64,000 nt of DNA. It comes from Wuchereria bancrofti (taxonomy: Eukaryota > Nematoda > Chromadorea > Rhabditida > Onchocercidae). Below, piece after piece: positions 11,337 to 21,991 of this stretch. The number at the start of each line of letters is the position of its first letter. Position 1 is the first letter of the stretch. The DNA lies in contig SSBO01000012.1 in assembly GCA_005281725.1 (NCBI GenBank), positions 16,928,084 through 16,992,083 on the forward strand, written 5' to 3'. Both the position numbers and the translations under genes were made by a program. The notes beneath the pieces are model-generated. The model was not told the origin of the DNA and ran no database searches. It saw nothing but the letters and a program-made list of their open reading frames with translations.

Positions 11337-14300
11337 TTAAGAAGTAATTTTGAGAGAGTGATTTTGAGGTATATAGTTAAATGTATGAAGTTTAATAGGT
11401 GGGATTTCTTCTTTAGTTAGAAATTGAGTGTGTTGTGCTTCTATAGGGAGAGTAATGATGGTAGTTTGATTTGAATTTCGTTTTGAAGTATTACAAAGGA
11501 GAGATTGAACTAATTTAAATTTCCACTTAATAATAATTAAAATAGTTAATAATGTCACGATTATTATACAGATAAAAATCAATTTCCAGTTTGTTATCAA
11601 GTTTTCAAATTCTTCTTGTATCGGTAGAACAATTTCATCGAATTCCCTTTCCATTTGTTTGATAATTTCTTCTCCTTCTTCAGAGATTTCTTGCCAAAAG
11701 AGTTCATCCTTCATTTGATGTGGTATTGAATTAATTGTTTTTTGGGTTTGAGTTAGGATTTCCAATTCTGCATTAATTCTTTCAATTTCAAACTTACTTA
11801 TTAAATCTCCTTTGAATTCGATATTTTCGATTGTTGATTGTTCTGATTTGCAAGGAGCCACCATCAAATTTCCGTTAATTCTTTTAGCTATCACATCGTT
11901 TCTTTGAAGTATTAGTTTCGTGGCAAGGGTAGGATTGCTGATTGATAGCCATTTGATCAAAAGTAATAGGTTATTTCTATTTTGGCAACTTCTCTGCTGT
12001 GTTTCTTTGAGTTGTTGAAGGAATTCTTGCCTTAGTGAATCAGAAAGGTATTGAAGTTTTACATTTTCAGGATCGTACTTTCTATCCGGAGCCTTTTCCA
12101 TCATTAATAGTTTATTTGTTATTCTTCGTTTGAATTTTGTAGTAGAGTTCGAGTCATCTTCAACGTCTAGTTCAATAACTATATCGCCCTGCATTAAAAT
12201 TGGAGAGGTGAATCTACAAATTTTGGTGTTTAATACAGGGGGGTTTTTATCAATTATAAGCGATACTTGTATCTCATCGATGATGAAGTGGTTGTTATAC
12301 TTTGTAGCCTTGAATCTTCCGATCTTTCGATATAAATAATGATTGGTCGTATCATTGCTATTCCATATGATAATGCTAGTATTCGTTATGCATTCACCCT
12401 TTTGTGTCGAACAGTCTTTTATATCTTCAAGGTTAGAGACTAACCCTCTTCCATCATAGAGGAGAATTTCTCCTTGAGTTAATATGAAGTTTGAAGTTGA
12501 TTGACAGTTAACTCCTAACCATCCATAGGAGTATTGTATTTCCTTATTCGTTATCCATTGATTAGGAGAAGATTGAATTAGTCCAATTCCGTTCATTTGT
12601 TTTCGAACATTTAAATATCTGCAGAATTGTGAGGAAGTTGCGGTAGTAGACGTATGGTCTGATACTACCGATAGCGATATTCTGAGAAAAGCTTTCTTGC
12701 ATACAGTCCGTGTAATGTTGTTACATTTTATAGCTGGTATTCTTACATGGGTGCGCGTGTACACATCCACTTTGTGATATGTAGCATTTTTGTGAATAAT
12801 TTCTTCACAATTCCATTTTTCAGGAATATTAAAGGGTACTCCAGTAATCCAATTACAGCTATTGTTGGCTAATACCTGTCTTGGTATTAATGCCATCATC
12901 GTTATTAATGATAAAGTTTTTATCAAAAGATTAGACTTGTCCTTTGCATAGACTGTAGTTTGTGATTTTTTAGCACTTCTGGTTCGTCGAGCAATGGGTT
13001 CTTCTGGTTCATCTTCCACTTTTTCTTCTTTATCTTCAGTAGCATCTATTTCCATAGGATAAAGCATATTTATTGATCGATCGATTTGTTTTCCATTCGG
13101 TAATTGTATTGTTGCACTCCTTATTTTTCCATCCCATCCTCGATTAATTTTTATTATCCTTGCCAATTTCCATACACCACGAGGTATTTCTGGTTCATTT
13201 AGTAATACTATCTCATTTTCATGTGGTACTCTTTTTTCTACTATTCTAGGTGATTTTAATTCTCTCTGTGTGCGTTCTCTAAGACTTGTAAGATATTCTT
13301 CTTTCCACAACTTCCAAAAGACATCTAATGTGGTAAGAGTGGAAGTCCAATACTTGACTAGTGTATCTTTAGTCTTTATTGTATAAGGGGTATATTCATC
13401 TTGATGACTATCATAATTTATTGGTAGATCTAATGAAGCCATAGGTGATATAAAATCAATTGGACGAATGATTCTGTAGTCGTCAAACCCTACATAAGTT
13501 AATGGACGGGTATTAAGGATTCCTTCTATTTCAACAATTAATGTTATTAATTCTCCTTCCTTTAGAAGTTTTCTTCCTATTGCTCTTCTTAATGCTCTTT
13601 TTGTGAGTCCTATAAGTCTTTCATATACACCACCCCCCCATGGTGCTCTTGGTATAGTATTTTTCCATATCATACCCTTTGTAGCCAAAAAGTTAGCGTT
13701 TTCTTCCATAATGATTTTGAATACCAGTTGAAATTGGCTTGCATTATCGCTTAATATTAATTTTGGATATCCACGTCGAGCGATAAATCTTCTTAAAACA
13801 TGTGAAAAATTCTCGGCAGATAAATTCTCCGCCATTTCAAGATGCACCGCTCTGGTAGTGAAGCACGTAAAAAGTGCTATCCATCTTTTGATTAGACCAG
13901 TATTAGATTTGATTGAAAGAGGACCCATATAATCAAGGCCGACTTGTTCGAAGGTCCTGGATCGTTTTACTCGTGTTTCTGGTAAACTTGGCATCGCTGG
14001 CAGTTTAAACGGTTTAGCTTTCCAGCGAATGCAATAACAGCATAGGTTTATGATTCGTTTTACAGCAGCTCTTCCTTTCGGTATCCAATATTTTCGTCTT
14101 AATTCAGATAACGTATGTGCAATACCTGCGTGATATAATTCATTATGCTTGTGTAAAATAATAAGATCAGTAGTATAATTATGATCCGGTAAATATATAG
14201 GATATTTGCTTTCGTCCATTAATTCTGAATTTTCCAGTCGGCTCCTTAATTTCCATAAGTTATCACTTTCATCTAGATATAGATTCCATTTTTCCTTTTC

Positions 14301-17300
14301 GTCTTCCGTTAGCAATCGTGATTGGGCCTGTCTGATCAGCATAGTCTCTGCTATATCGTAATCAACTTTAGTCATATATTTCTTTTTTACGGATAATGGT
14401 TCTAGCCACACTAGTTTCTTTTTGCAGGTTTGTTTAATAAATCTAAAAGTCCAAACAGTTACTCGAACTAGTTTTGTCCAACTGCTGAAGCGACATACGT
14501 CAATAAATTCAATTATATTCCTTTTAAAAGTTTGAGTCATCTTTGTTAAATTCAAAGCAATTGCTTCTGCAAATTCATCGTTTCCTGAATAGCGAAGTTT
14601 GCACTTTGGCCATTCAGATTTCTTGAGTTCCAACCATCGAGGTCCTTTCCACCATTGTTTACAATTTTGGAGTTTAAGTGGTGATACTCCTTTGGTGGCT
14701 ATATCTGCTGGATTTTGATCACTTGGTATGTAATTTAATTCGAAGTTAGATTTCCTTATTTCTTCGATGCGATTTTGTATAAATCTGGGAAGTAGCTTTG
14801 TATAATTCTGTATCCAGTAAAGAACACATTTTGAATCCGTCCACAAAGTAACTTGATTATTTTCAAGATTTAATTGTTTCAATACGAACTGAGCTGCTCT
14901 TACTCCAATTAGTACAGATAATAATTCAAGTCTAGGAATTGACATACCTTTAATTGGAGCAATTCGAGATTTAGCATAAATCAAAAATGAATTCGAATAT
15001 GTGTTTTGATATCCATGATTGAGAATATAAATAGCTGCAGAATAGGCAACTTTCGAAGCGTCAGTAAATATATGGAATTCTGTTAATTGTGAAGTTTCCA
15101 TTATAAATCTTGGCAGCTCTATTATATTTGTTGGCCATTCTTTGATGAGATTTATCCACTGTTGTTCGTCCTGTTTGTTTAAAGATTGATCCCATGGAAT
15201 GTTTTCTTTCCATAAGTGTTGTATGAATAATTTAAGTTTGATCATTATAGGAACGAGAAGACCCAATGGATCGTATTGGGAGGCTATGAATTGTAGGATA
15301 GTCCTCTTTGTTAAACTTTTTCCTATCCATGGTTTCAGTGTCACATGGATAATATCTCGTTCATGGTTCCATTTAAGACCAAGAAAATTTTCCTGGTTTG
15401 TTTGGCTTAGGTCGCATTCGGCTATTCTTTCATTAAATTCTTCGTCATTTGAAAGAAATTCTCTTATGTTCATCGATGCTTCACCAAAAATTTCTTTCGT
15501 TCTTTCATATTTATATAAGGCCTCTTCTGTTCCATTAGCTGATATAATTACGTTGTCTACGTATAAGTTCTTTCTTATCTCCCATGCCAATTCACTACCA
15601 TGATTTTCTAGGTGGTAATTTAATGTTGCTGCTAATAAGAAGGGTGAGGATATTATTCCAAAAGGAACTCTCTTAAATCGGTAACGTTTTATATTTTCAT
15701 TGGTTAGTTCTTTATCAATATCATCCAACCAAAGAAAACGTGTACAATTTCTTTCCTCATTTTGTAGTTCTAGTTGTAAAAATGCCTTTTCGATATCAGC
15801 GGTTATTACTATTTTCATCATCCGAAAACGTAATATTACTCCAACTAAATCCGGTAACATTACTGGACCTCGATATAGTACTTCATTTAAGCTTTTAAAA
15901 CCTTTGTGATGTGCTGAGGCATCATATACTATTCTTAATTTAGTTGTTGATTTACTAGGAGTTAATACTTCATGATGTGGTAAGTAATGAATAACGCCTA
16001 CCTCATCCTTTGGAGGTACTTCTTCAATTATACCTGAATGTAGTTGATCCATAAGTATTTGATGATATGAATGGAGATTTGAATTATGTTGTAGGCGGTT
16101 GATCAAATTCTTCAATCGTCCCAGGCATAATCCATAATTATTGCTTAATTTTTGTTTGGAGTCCTTCCATGGCCAACAAACCTGATATCTTTTACCCTGT
16201 TTGATGATGGTCCGTTTGAAATGCTTTAAAGCTTGATCATCATCATCATCTTGAGGTGATTCTTGGATACCAATCGTCTCTAATTTCCAAAAATTTTCTA
16301 GCTCCGAGTTAATATTGGTGTTTGTAGAATATACTACTTCTTTAGGATATAATTCGTTCTTGCAAAGCTTCTTAATATCTCCACTTCCAACAATCATAGG
16401 ACCAACTTTTGATTGAACCAACATATGCCCTGATTTCAATTCCTTGATTTCTCGTAGACTAATAAATTTGAAAAAATAGTCAGCTCCAATCAATACATCA
16501 GGTTTTTTCCAATAATTTGTTAAATTTTGAATTTGAAATTCATTTGATGTCTCCACTACCTGCAATTCGTTCGTTAGATAATCAATTATATTTGCTTGTA
16601 GTGGTATGATTTCGCTTTCGGTAGTTAGCACATTTAGTTGTATGCGAGCAGTGGGACATGATTTCGGTTCTTTCATACCAAATGGAGCTATTCTCATAAT
16701 TTGAGTTTCTGTTTCGGTTAACTTTAATTGACGTGATAATTTTTTGGAGATGAAGGAGAGTTGCGATCCAATATCAAATAATGCAAGGGCATTTTGTTGT
16801 AGTTGAGGTTGTGATGGATTAAAAACCTTTATCTCCTTACATAAAAGTAAGGTTTCCTTTGTCTGTTTGGATCGAGTTGTTAATGTGGAGTTATAGAGAG
16901 AAGTTGAACAATCCTTTCGTTTCGAAGGTCCAATTCTTTCATGCTCTTCATTTCTTTGAGACATTGTATTGTTTAAAGAAAGTGAATTCCTTTTATTACA
17001 TAAAGCACTATTATGTGAGCTTTTGCAATAAAAACATTGTTTTTTGACATTACAATTCTGTCCTTTGTGACTGTCTCTAAGACAAATAGTACATTTCTTC
17101 AACACTTTGAGACGACTAAGCCGAGCATTGAGAGTTGTGTAGTTCACGCAATCGCTGTCCCAATGATCTTGATTGCAGAATACACATGGTCGTCTTTTCG
17201 TTGTTGTAGTTTTCGAAGTATTTTGATTATCTTTTATTGTCGACAATGCTGAAGTTCCTCCGGGATTGTATCGTTGTTTTTGTTCCGGTTTGGTAGTTGT

Positions 17301-18311
17301 AGATTTAATATTGAGTTGGGTGAGTGAATATTGACAGTTTCTAATCTGTTCATTCACATTAACTAAACTTGTTAAAAAGTTTCTTAGTTTGAGAATTGAC
17401 CAAGGCATGTCCTTCTTCTTGTGTTTATATATTTTATTTAATATCCATAATGGCAACTTGCTCTCGATCAAGATTTCAATATTTGAATGTTCGAGGCTTT
17501 CTCCTAGAGCTTCTAACTGGCATAGTACTCGTTCTATATTTTCAATTGTTCCAATCCATTCTCTTTCATTTCGTTTAATTGATTGGAGTTCGTTGTAGAG
17601 TAATGTTGTTACTATTGAGTGATCGCCATATTTCTCATTGAGCAGTCTTCTGATAACTTCATAATTCTCTGGAGCTATATCATATCCAGATATTGCTTGT
17701 AGAGCCTTTCCTTTAAGACATGAGTACAAGTAATTCAATTTTTGTATTTCTGGAATCGCTTGTGTGTGGACTGCTGCGTTAAAACTGCTCCAAAATTGTC
17801 GCCATTGTCTAGGGTCTCCATCGAAAGTAGGGAGCGATAAATGAGGAAGATTTACATTAATATTTGAAGAAGGAGTAAATTTTGCTTCTTCTTTTGTTTG
17901 TTTGTTTGTCAACTCCTTTGAGAGTTGTTTTAAGTTTTGGTCGACTTCATCCTTGTGCATTGTCAGTGTTATTATCGCTTCCTTTCCTTCGTGTAATAAT
18001 TGAAATATTCCTTGGTCACCTTCTGTTACTGTTTTGTATTTTTCTTCCTCTTCTTCTCTTCTTTTCATCGTGACGATTTGTTGAGTATATGTGAACCATT
18101 TATCGTTGATAGATTCAAGCGTAGTCACGCATAATTGGATTCTTCGAAGTTTATCTTCTAACACTCTTTTTCTTATCACATAAAAATCTTCCTTTTCTTC
18201 TATTGTCATATTTGGATCTGGAAATTTGATCTCCAGTTGATTTACTTCTTTAAGAAGACTGACTAACCTTTCCTTTGCCGGTTGAAAGCTCGCGATAATG
18301 TGGCTTGACAT
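11337..18311 (-). CDS. BEL/Pao gag-pol polyprotein with env-like C-terminal part
   Basis: This is one uninterrupted frame of 2,324 codons from the ATG at 18311; the frame is open to 18332, but those extra codons overlap the likely primer-binding site. Numbering here is from 18332. Order of domains: coiled N-terminus; DUF1759-type gag (about 160-330, with FDGDPRQW); three zinc knuckles CX2CX3-4HX4C (about 381-445); aspartic protease with DIGS (D about 520); reverse transcriptase with YVDN at 15551-15567 (about 922); RNase H (FTDAS, about 1080); HHCC integrase zinc finger (about 1395-1432); integrase triad D1467, D1529, E1571 (13932, 13746, 13620); a DUF5641-like C-terminus (about 1670-1757). 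Residues about 1786-2331 are an extra module: hydrophobic leader, many Cys, at least five N-X-S/T sites, a basic KFKRR site, a membrane anchor (about 2247-2270) and a 60-residue tail. This is what an envelope glycoprotein looks like, but I cannot name its family. It acts in reverse transcription and integration of its own RNA. Confidence 0.95.
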   Translation of the reverse strand: MSSHIIASFQPAKERLVSLLKEVNQLEIKFPDPNMTIEEKEDFYVIRKRVLEDKLRRIQLCVTTLESINDKWFTYTQQIVTMKRREEEEEKYKTVTEGDQGIFQLLHEGKEAIITLTMHKDEVDQNLKQLSKELTNKQTKEEAKFTPSSNINVNLPHLSLPTFDGDPRQWRQFWSSFNAAVHTQAIPEIQKLNYLYSCLKGKALQAISGYDIAPENYEVIRRLLNEKYGDHSIVTTLLYNELQSIKRNEREWIGTIENIERVLCQLEALGESLEHSNIEILIESKLPLWILNKIYKHKKKDMPWSILKLRNFLTSLVNVNEQIRNCQYSLTQLNIKSTTTKPEQKQRYNPGGTSALSTIKDNQNTSKTTTTKRRPCVFCNQDHWDSDCVNYTTLNARLSRLKVLKKCTICLRDSHKGQNCNVKKQCFYCKSSHNSALCNKRNSLSLNNTMSQRNEEHERIGPSKRKDCSTSLYNSTLTTRSKQTKETLLLCKEIKVFNPSQPQLQQNALALFDIGSQLSFISKKLSRQLKLTETETQIMRIAPFGMKEPKSCPTARIQLNVLTTESEIIPLQANIIDYLTNELQVVETSNEFQIQNLTNYWKKPDVLIGADYFFKFISLREIKELKSGHMLVQSKVGPMIVGSGDIKKLCKNELYPKEVVYSTNTNINSELENFWKLETIGIQESPQDDDDDQALKHFKRTIIKQGKRYQVCWPWKDSKQKLSNNYGLCLGRLKNLINRLQHNSNLHSYHQILMDQLHSGIIEEVPPKDEVGVIHYLPHHEVLTPSKSTTKLRIVYDASAHHKGFKSLNEVLYRGPVMLPDLVGVILRFRMMKIVITADIEKAFLQLELQNEERNCTRFLWLDDIDKELTNENIKRYRFKRVPFGIISSPFLLAATLNYHLENHGSELAWEIRKNLYVDNVIISANGTEEALYKYERTKEIFGEASMNIREFLSNDEEFNERIAECDLSQTNQENFLGLKWNHERDIIHVTLKPWIGKSLTKRTILQFIASQYDPLGLLVPIMIKLKLFIQHLWKENIPWDQSLNKQDEQQWINLIKEWPTNIIELPRFIMETSQLTEFHIFTDASKVAYSAAIYILNHGYQNTYSNSFLIYAKSRIAPIKGMSIPRLELLSVLIGVRAAQFVLKQLNLENNQVTLWTDSKCVLYWIQNYTKLLPRFIQNRIEEIRKSNFELNYIPSDQNPADIATKGVSPLKLQNCKQWWKGPRWLELKKSEWPKCKLRYSGNDEFAEAIALNLTKMTQTFKRNIIEFIDVCRFSSWTKLVRVTVWTFRFIKQTCKKKLVWLEPLSVKKKYMTKVDYDIAETMLIRQAQSRLLTEDEKEKWNLYLDESDNLWKLRSRLENSELMDESKYPIYLPDHNYTTDLIILHKHNELYHAGIAHTLSELRRKYWIPKGRAAVKRIINLCCYCIRWKAKPFKLPAMPSLPETRVKRSRTFEQVGLDYMGPLSIKSNTGLIKRWIALFTCFTTRAVHLEMAENLSAENFSHVLRRFIARRGYPKLILSDNASQFQLVFKIIMEENANFLATKGMIWKNTIPRAPWGGGVYERLIGLTKRALRRAIGRKLLKEGELITLIVEIEGILNTRPLTYVGFDDYRIIRPIDFISPMASLDLPINYDSHQDEYTPYTIKTKDTLVKYWTSTLTTLDVFWKLWKEEYLTSLRERTQRELKSPRIVEKRVPHENEIVLLNEPEIPRGVWKLARIIKINRGWDGKIRSATIQLPNGKQIDRSINMLYPMEIDATEDKEEKVEDEPEEPIARRTRSAKKSQTTVYAKDKSNLLIKTLSLITMMALIPRQVLANNSCNWITGVPFNIPEKWNCEEIIHKNATYHKVDVYTRTHVRIPAIKCNNITRTVCKKAFLRISLSVVSDHTSTTATSSQFCRYLNVRKQMNGIGLIQSSPNQWITNKEIQYSYGWLGVNCQSTSNFILTQGEILLYDGRGLVSNLEDIKDCSTQKGECITNTSIIIWNSNDTTNHYLYRKIGRFKATKYNNHFIIDEIQVSLIIDKNPPVLNTKICRFTSPILMQGDIVIELDVEDDSNSTTKFKRRITNKLLMMEKAPDRKYDPENVKLQYLSDSLRQEFLQQLKETQQRSCQNRNNLLLLIKWLSISNPTLATKLILQRNDVIAKRINGNLMVAPCKSEQSTIENIEFKGDLISKFEIERINAELEILTQTQKTINSIPHQMKDELFWQEISEEGEEIIKQMEREFDEIVLPIQEEFENLITNWKLIFICIIIVTLLTILIIIKWKFKLVQSLLCNTSKRNSNQTTIITLPIEAQHTQFLTKEEIPPIKLHTFNYIPQNHSLKITS

Positions 18312-18312
18312 G

Positions 18313-18330
18313 TTCCCGGCTCGTGGCACC
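18313..18330 (-). promoter_or_regulatory. Candidate tRNA primer-binding site of the BEL/Pao element
   Basis: On the element's coding strand, 12 nt after the end of the 5' LTR, TGGTGCCACGAGCCGG occurs. TGG pairs with a tRNA CCA tail; the next 7 and 5 bases would pair with an acceptor stem and T stem (tRNA 5' end GCCACGA). Which tRNA this is was not identified. The site overlaps the upstream open part of the polyprotein frame, which is why the ATG at 18311 was chosen as start. Confidence 0.55.
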
Positions 18331-18342
18331 AAAAATTATTTT

Positions 18343-18983
18343 TGTCGTGAAAGGTTGTCTGTTGGTTGATATTCGAATTGTTGCAATACAGTAGGAAGAT
18401 TAATAAACCTCAAACTTGGGTAATTAAACCTTTATTTAACATGAGGCAAATAATAGCGCTTTATACCTATCGTACGGATGCTACACCGATTAACAAACAC
18501 GTAAACTATATAAAATGCAATAATATAAAAATGGTGAAATAATACGAAATTATAAAGTATTAGACGCATCCTAATACCACATAAAGCAAATGATGGTTAT
18601 AGAAGGATTGGTTGGTTTATATATAAGACTGATTTAATGAATGGAAATTAGATGGAAGAATTTCTATGGATGAAAAAACAAGATTGTTAACAATGTAATG
18701 ATTTCCCTAAACAGTTTTGCAGGTGTTAATTATTTTTATCACATCTTATCGCTATTTAACAAGATTAGTTTTATTGTATGAAAGGAGGAAATAGATTAGT
18801 ATGAGTCATAGCTGAATTACAAATGCAAAAATATTCGGAAATTGAATCATCAGGTGTGAGATGAATTTTGTAAATGTAAATTAGATTTAGGAATTAGATA
18901 AGAGGAATTTGTTAGTTTTGGATATAATAATTTAAATATTTCGTGACAGTTAGAAGTTTTTCGCGAAATTATAATTCGCGACA
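18343..18983 (-). repeat. BEL/Pao LTR copy 3 (5' LTR of the intact element, 641 bp)
   Basis: It has the same termini as the other copies and is the longest of the three. It holds a block near 18690-18770 not seen in copy 1 and many substitutions in its plus-strand left half, but it is nearly identical to copy 2 over the last roughly 120 bp. Ns begin at 18984, immediately after its final CGACA, so the right-hand target site is hidden. Confidence 0.92.
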
Positions 18984-19085
18984 NNNNNNNNNNNNNNNNN
19001 NNNNNNNNNNNNNNNNNNNNNNNNNNNNNNNNNNNNNNNNNNNNNNNNNNNNNNNNNNNNNNNNNNNNNNNNNNNNNNNNNNNNN
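18984..19085. other. 102-bp assembly gap
   Basis: A run of Ns. Comparison with the right copy (61167-61225) indicates that roughly 60 bp of the CUB exon end and intron start, plus any target-site duplication of the retroelement, fall here. Confidence 0.95.
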
Positions 19086-21791
19086 ATTGTTATTATTATT
19101 ACTATTATTATTATTGTTACTATTATTATTACTATATTATTATTATTATATTATTATTATCATTATTACTATTATTATATTTATTACTATTATGAAGTAA
19201 CCAAAACTTACATGCTTTTATCACTTCAAAAGTCCTTTAATTAACATTGATTAACAAATATTTTTTGCATATCCATTCTATAATATCAGTAATTGCTGAG
19301 CAATCTCTTAGGAATAAACAAGGAGTGGGAGAATTTCAAATAGTTGATTGCTTTGTCATCATCTGTTTCTGCTTTTGCTTTTCATAAAACTGCTTTAATA
19401 ATCGTTTAGAAAAGATATTTAAATGCTATGAAGATCGAAGTTCTGTTATTAAAACAGAAAAAATACAGATATAATAAGTAAATTGAAGCTTGGATAAATC
19501 AGTGCAGTCGCACTGATGAATTATCGATAAGTCGTAATAGATTTTTTACATTCTGTGGGGAAAGTGCCATATTACGAATGATTACTGATTCTACGGTTAC
19601 AAATAATGACTTTAATATGACTATTAGTGCCATAGAAAAGGGAAGTGGTAATTACATTCTCCTATTAAAATATTCAATTAGTAAAGTTTTATTTCTTCAT
19701 CGTTTGTTATAAAAAAAAAATTTCAGAAAAAATGCGTGAAATTATTGAAATTTAAGATGTAAAGGTGAAACACAGCCAGGAATGTTTTCATTCAATTCTG
19801 ACTTTCTAGACTGCTCTTTTCAGTTTAATCGTCCTGTAAATGTAAGTTCTAATCTATCAGATAAATGTTGTGGACGTGCTCGACAACGAAATGCAAGTAA
19901 AACAGTGGGATGAATTATTAATTTGAACTAAATGTTTATTGTTTATCAGAATGTTTGGAATATTCCTTATTAAAGGCTTTGGATAGGACTGAATATGACT
20001 AGTAGTAAATATTACTTATACTTTCAAGAATGGCGAAGAATTTCTGGAGGTGTTGATAAACATCAATAATTACAATAACATTCTTTACATATCCAATGAA
20101 CGAGATATTACTATTGATGTCAAAATATGCTTTGGGTTAAGGACAGCCTTAAGTTTAACTTTCATTTGTGCAATTTATCACATATTGGATTAAGGAGCAA
20201 CTATTAAACGGTATAGCTACTTACAATTTTCATATTTCCATTTCTGTTACCATTTCTGACGCTAAAAACTGGAGTATTCCATATCTCGCAAGATTCTTCT
20301 TATCTTCGATTCCTATAATTCGCTTAATTTGAGGATACGTTAGAAGTAAGTTTGCTAAAACCAATACGGTAACATATGAGAGGAAACAATGCATATAAAT
20401 CTAATTGTGGCAAAAAATGTATAGCAGGAGGTCAGATATTACTTTATTTGAAATGAACGAGTAAGTGAAAACATATAAAGATGACAAAACATCAGTATTT
20501 GGAATTCGAAATTCAGCGTTAGAAGAAAAGTAGAAACGATCATTGTCATAATAGAAATACTTTGTATAGTGTTCAGTAAAAGTCGGGAAATCTGGAAATG
20601 AATTTATAAGGGTAAGTAAGTAACTTAGTGAATAACTTCATTGGAAACCGCCATGTGTTCAAAAATAATTGAATAACTAACTGATTGATATTCTGAAATG
20701 CATGTGAGCGTTTAGATTCCCAAAGTTGTAATTATAGTTTAAAATTTGTAATAAGCCGTGCAATTGTTCGTTCAATCGTTCATATGTGTATTCCAATTTG
20801 GGAATAATATTTATGTATTTATACGGTTTCGAATCAGCGCTAACTCAAAGTAGAACGGAGGTGGTAACGAACGATACACCAATGATGATTTGGTATCACT
20901 TGGCATTTGATATCAACAGAAATACTGCTCGACTTCGAATTTGATTACAAATGGAAATCAAGTTTGTTTTTCTATCTATTAAGGTTAAATAGAAGTTTAG
21001 TGATTTGAAGATTTTTCTACATAGAACATTTCTTCTACATATAAATTATCTACATAGAAGCTCACCATCTGCTTTCATATCATCTCGAAAAATTGCAGTC
21101 ATTATTGTCCATTTGTAAGCTATTTGCTGTACTTGGAGGAAAAAAATTGTTTTCTATTAGGAAACGTAAAAGTGTCAATTTGAATTTTAACTTAGCAAAA
21201 AGAATATAATATAAAAGATGCTTATTAATAGTTAGGAACACGTATTGAAATTCAAATTTTAAGTGTTACCTGATTTAAATTTAGGATTCAATTAAATTTT
21301 TACTGAGCATAGTTCAGTATGTGAATGTGGCTGTAACTGAAAGCAAAGAAAGGTTTGTGGAAGCAGCTCACAGCACCTGACTATCTCGATCATTACTGTA
21401 ATTTGATGAAATGCAAATACCTTATGACCGCACCACAAGGATGCACTGTTGCAAATACCACTGAATTAGCTTAAGCTAACGAAGAGCCCGAGGAAGATGT
21501 GCTGGCTATTCTTGATGGTATAACATAACCGATAGACGAATTAAAATGTTTGTTTCACACTTTTCTTTTTTCGTTATTTTTAAATTATCTAAAAGACACT
21601 CATTTTACAATAATTTTTTACTGAATGAGTGAAACTGTATGCACAGAGTAGCAAAAGATCTAATCATATTCGCATGTTTTTTTGCAGTACCAGTGGAGTT
21701 GAAATTTTCACAGATTACGAAGTACCGATATCAGTATCACCAATAAAGGATTCGTCTTATATTATACTGCTGGTCCTTTTCTTTTTATTTT
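19086..21791 (+). pseudogene. Left (decayed) copy of CUB-domain protein gene, 3' part
   Basis: Collinear with 61226-63966. It starts in a degenerate ATT/TTA microsatellite that matches the pure repeat in the right copy's intron. Exon remnants: CUB end near 19505-19650, a Cys-rich CUB start near 19770-19900, another exon near 19950-20200 and the last CUB near 21337-21791. Damage includes an in-frame TAA in the last CUB (near 21474, where the right copy reads GCTTTAGAG), deletion of the segment encoding the conserved ETMTVYFET stretch near 21720, and several single-base changes. Homology with the right copy stops at 21791/63966. Confidence 0.85.
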
Positions 21792-21946
21792 CCGAATCGG
21801 AAGTGCTTAATAAAACAATGATAGAAGCTGATAGCTTGTCGCAGCAAATACACAAAAAACACGATCAGCAGGAATGTGACAGAGCACAAATTTGTCTCGA
21901 AAATTGTGGCTCACAAACAGATGAAGAATCGAAAATGTTTGTTTGA
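21787..21946 (+). pseudogene. Unique 3' tail after the duplicated CUB block
   Basis: An open stretch runs from the point where the two copies diverge to a stop at 21944. It is polar and Cys-containing (CDRAQICLENC, SQTDEESKMFV). It might be the genuine 3' exon of the duplicated gene, with the right copy's equivalent lying outside the window. No family recognised. Confidence 0.3.
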
Positions 21947-21991
21947 GCTTCTTATCTAAATCTTTATAAGTTTTAATTGATCTTGAATTCA

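Larger units (their letters stand above)
3618..18983 (-). mobile_element. BEL/Pao retroelement insertion (composite, three LTRs)
   Basis: About 15.4 kb interrupts the CUB pseudogene after base 3617; the right copy runs through the same point at 61166 without it. It contains three copies of one LTR family, each starting TGTCGTGAAAGG and ending ATTCGCGACA: 3618-4197, 10874-11311 and 18343-18983. The last two bracket one intact minus-strand polyprotein, making a normal autonomous element (5' LTR at right, 3' LTR at left). The first LTR is separated from it by 6.7 kb without recognisable retroelement coding. Target-site duplication cannot be tested: the left flank ends AGATCG, the right flank is a run of Ns, and bases 4198 onwards (GAAGG) do not repeat the left flank. 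It may be two insertions, one composite, or an assembly join through LTR repeats. Confidence 0.85.

Noticed and set aside
11337..18332. Polyprotein start at 18332
   Set aside because: That start would be a TTG codon and overlaps the primer-binding site; the first ATG is at 18311.
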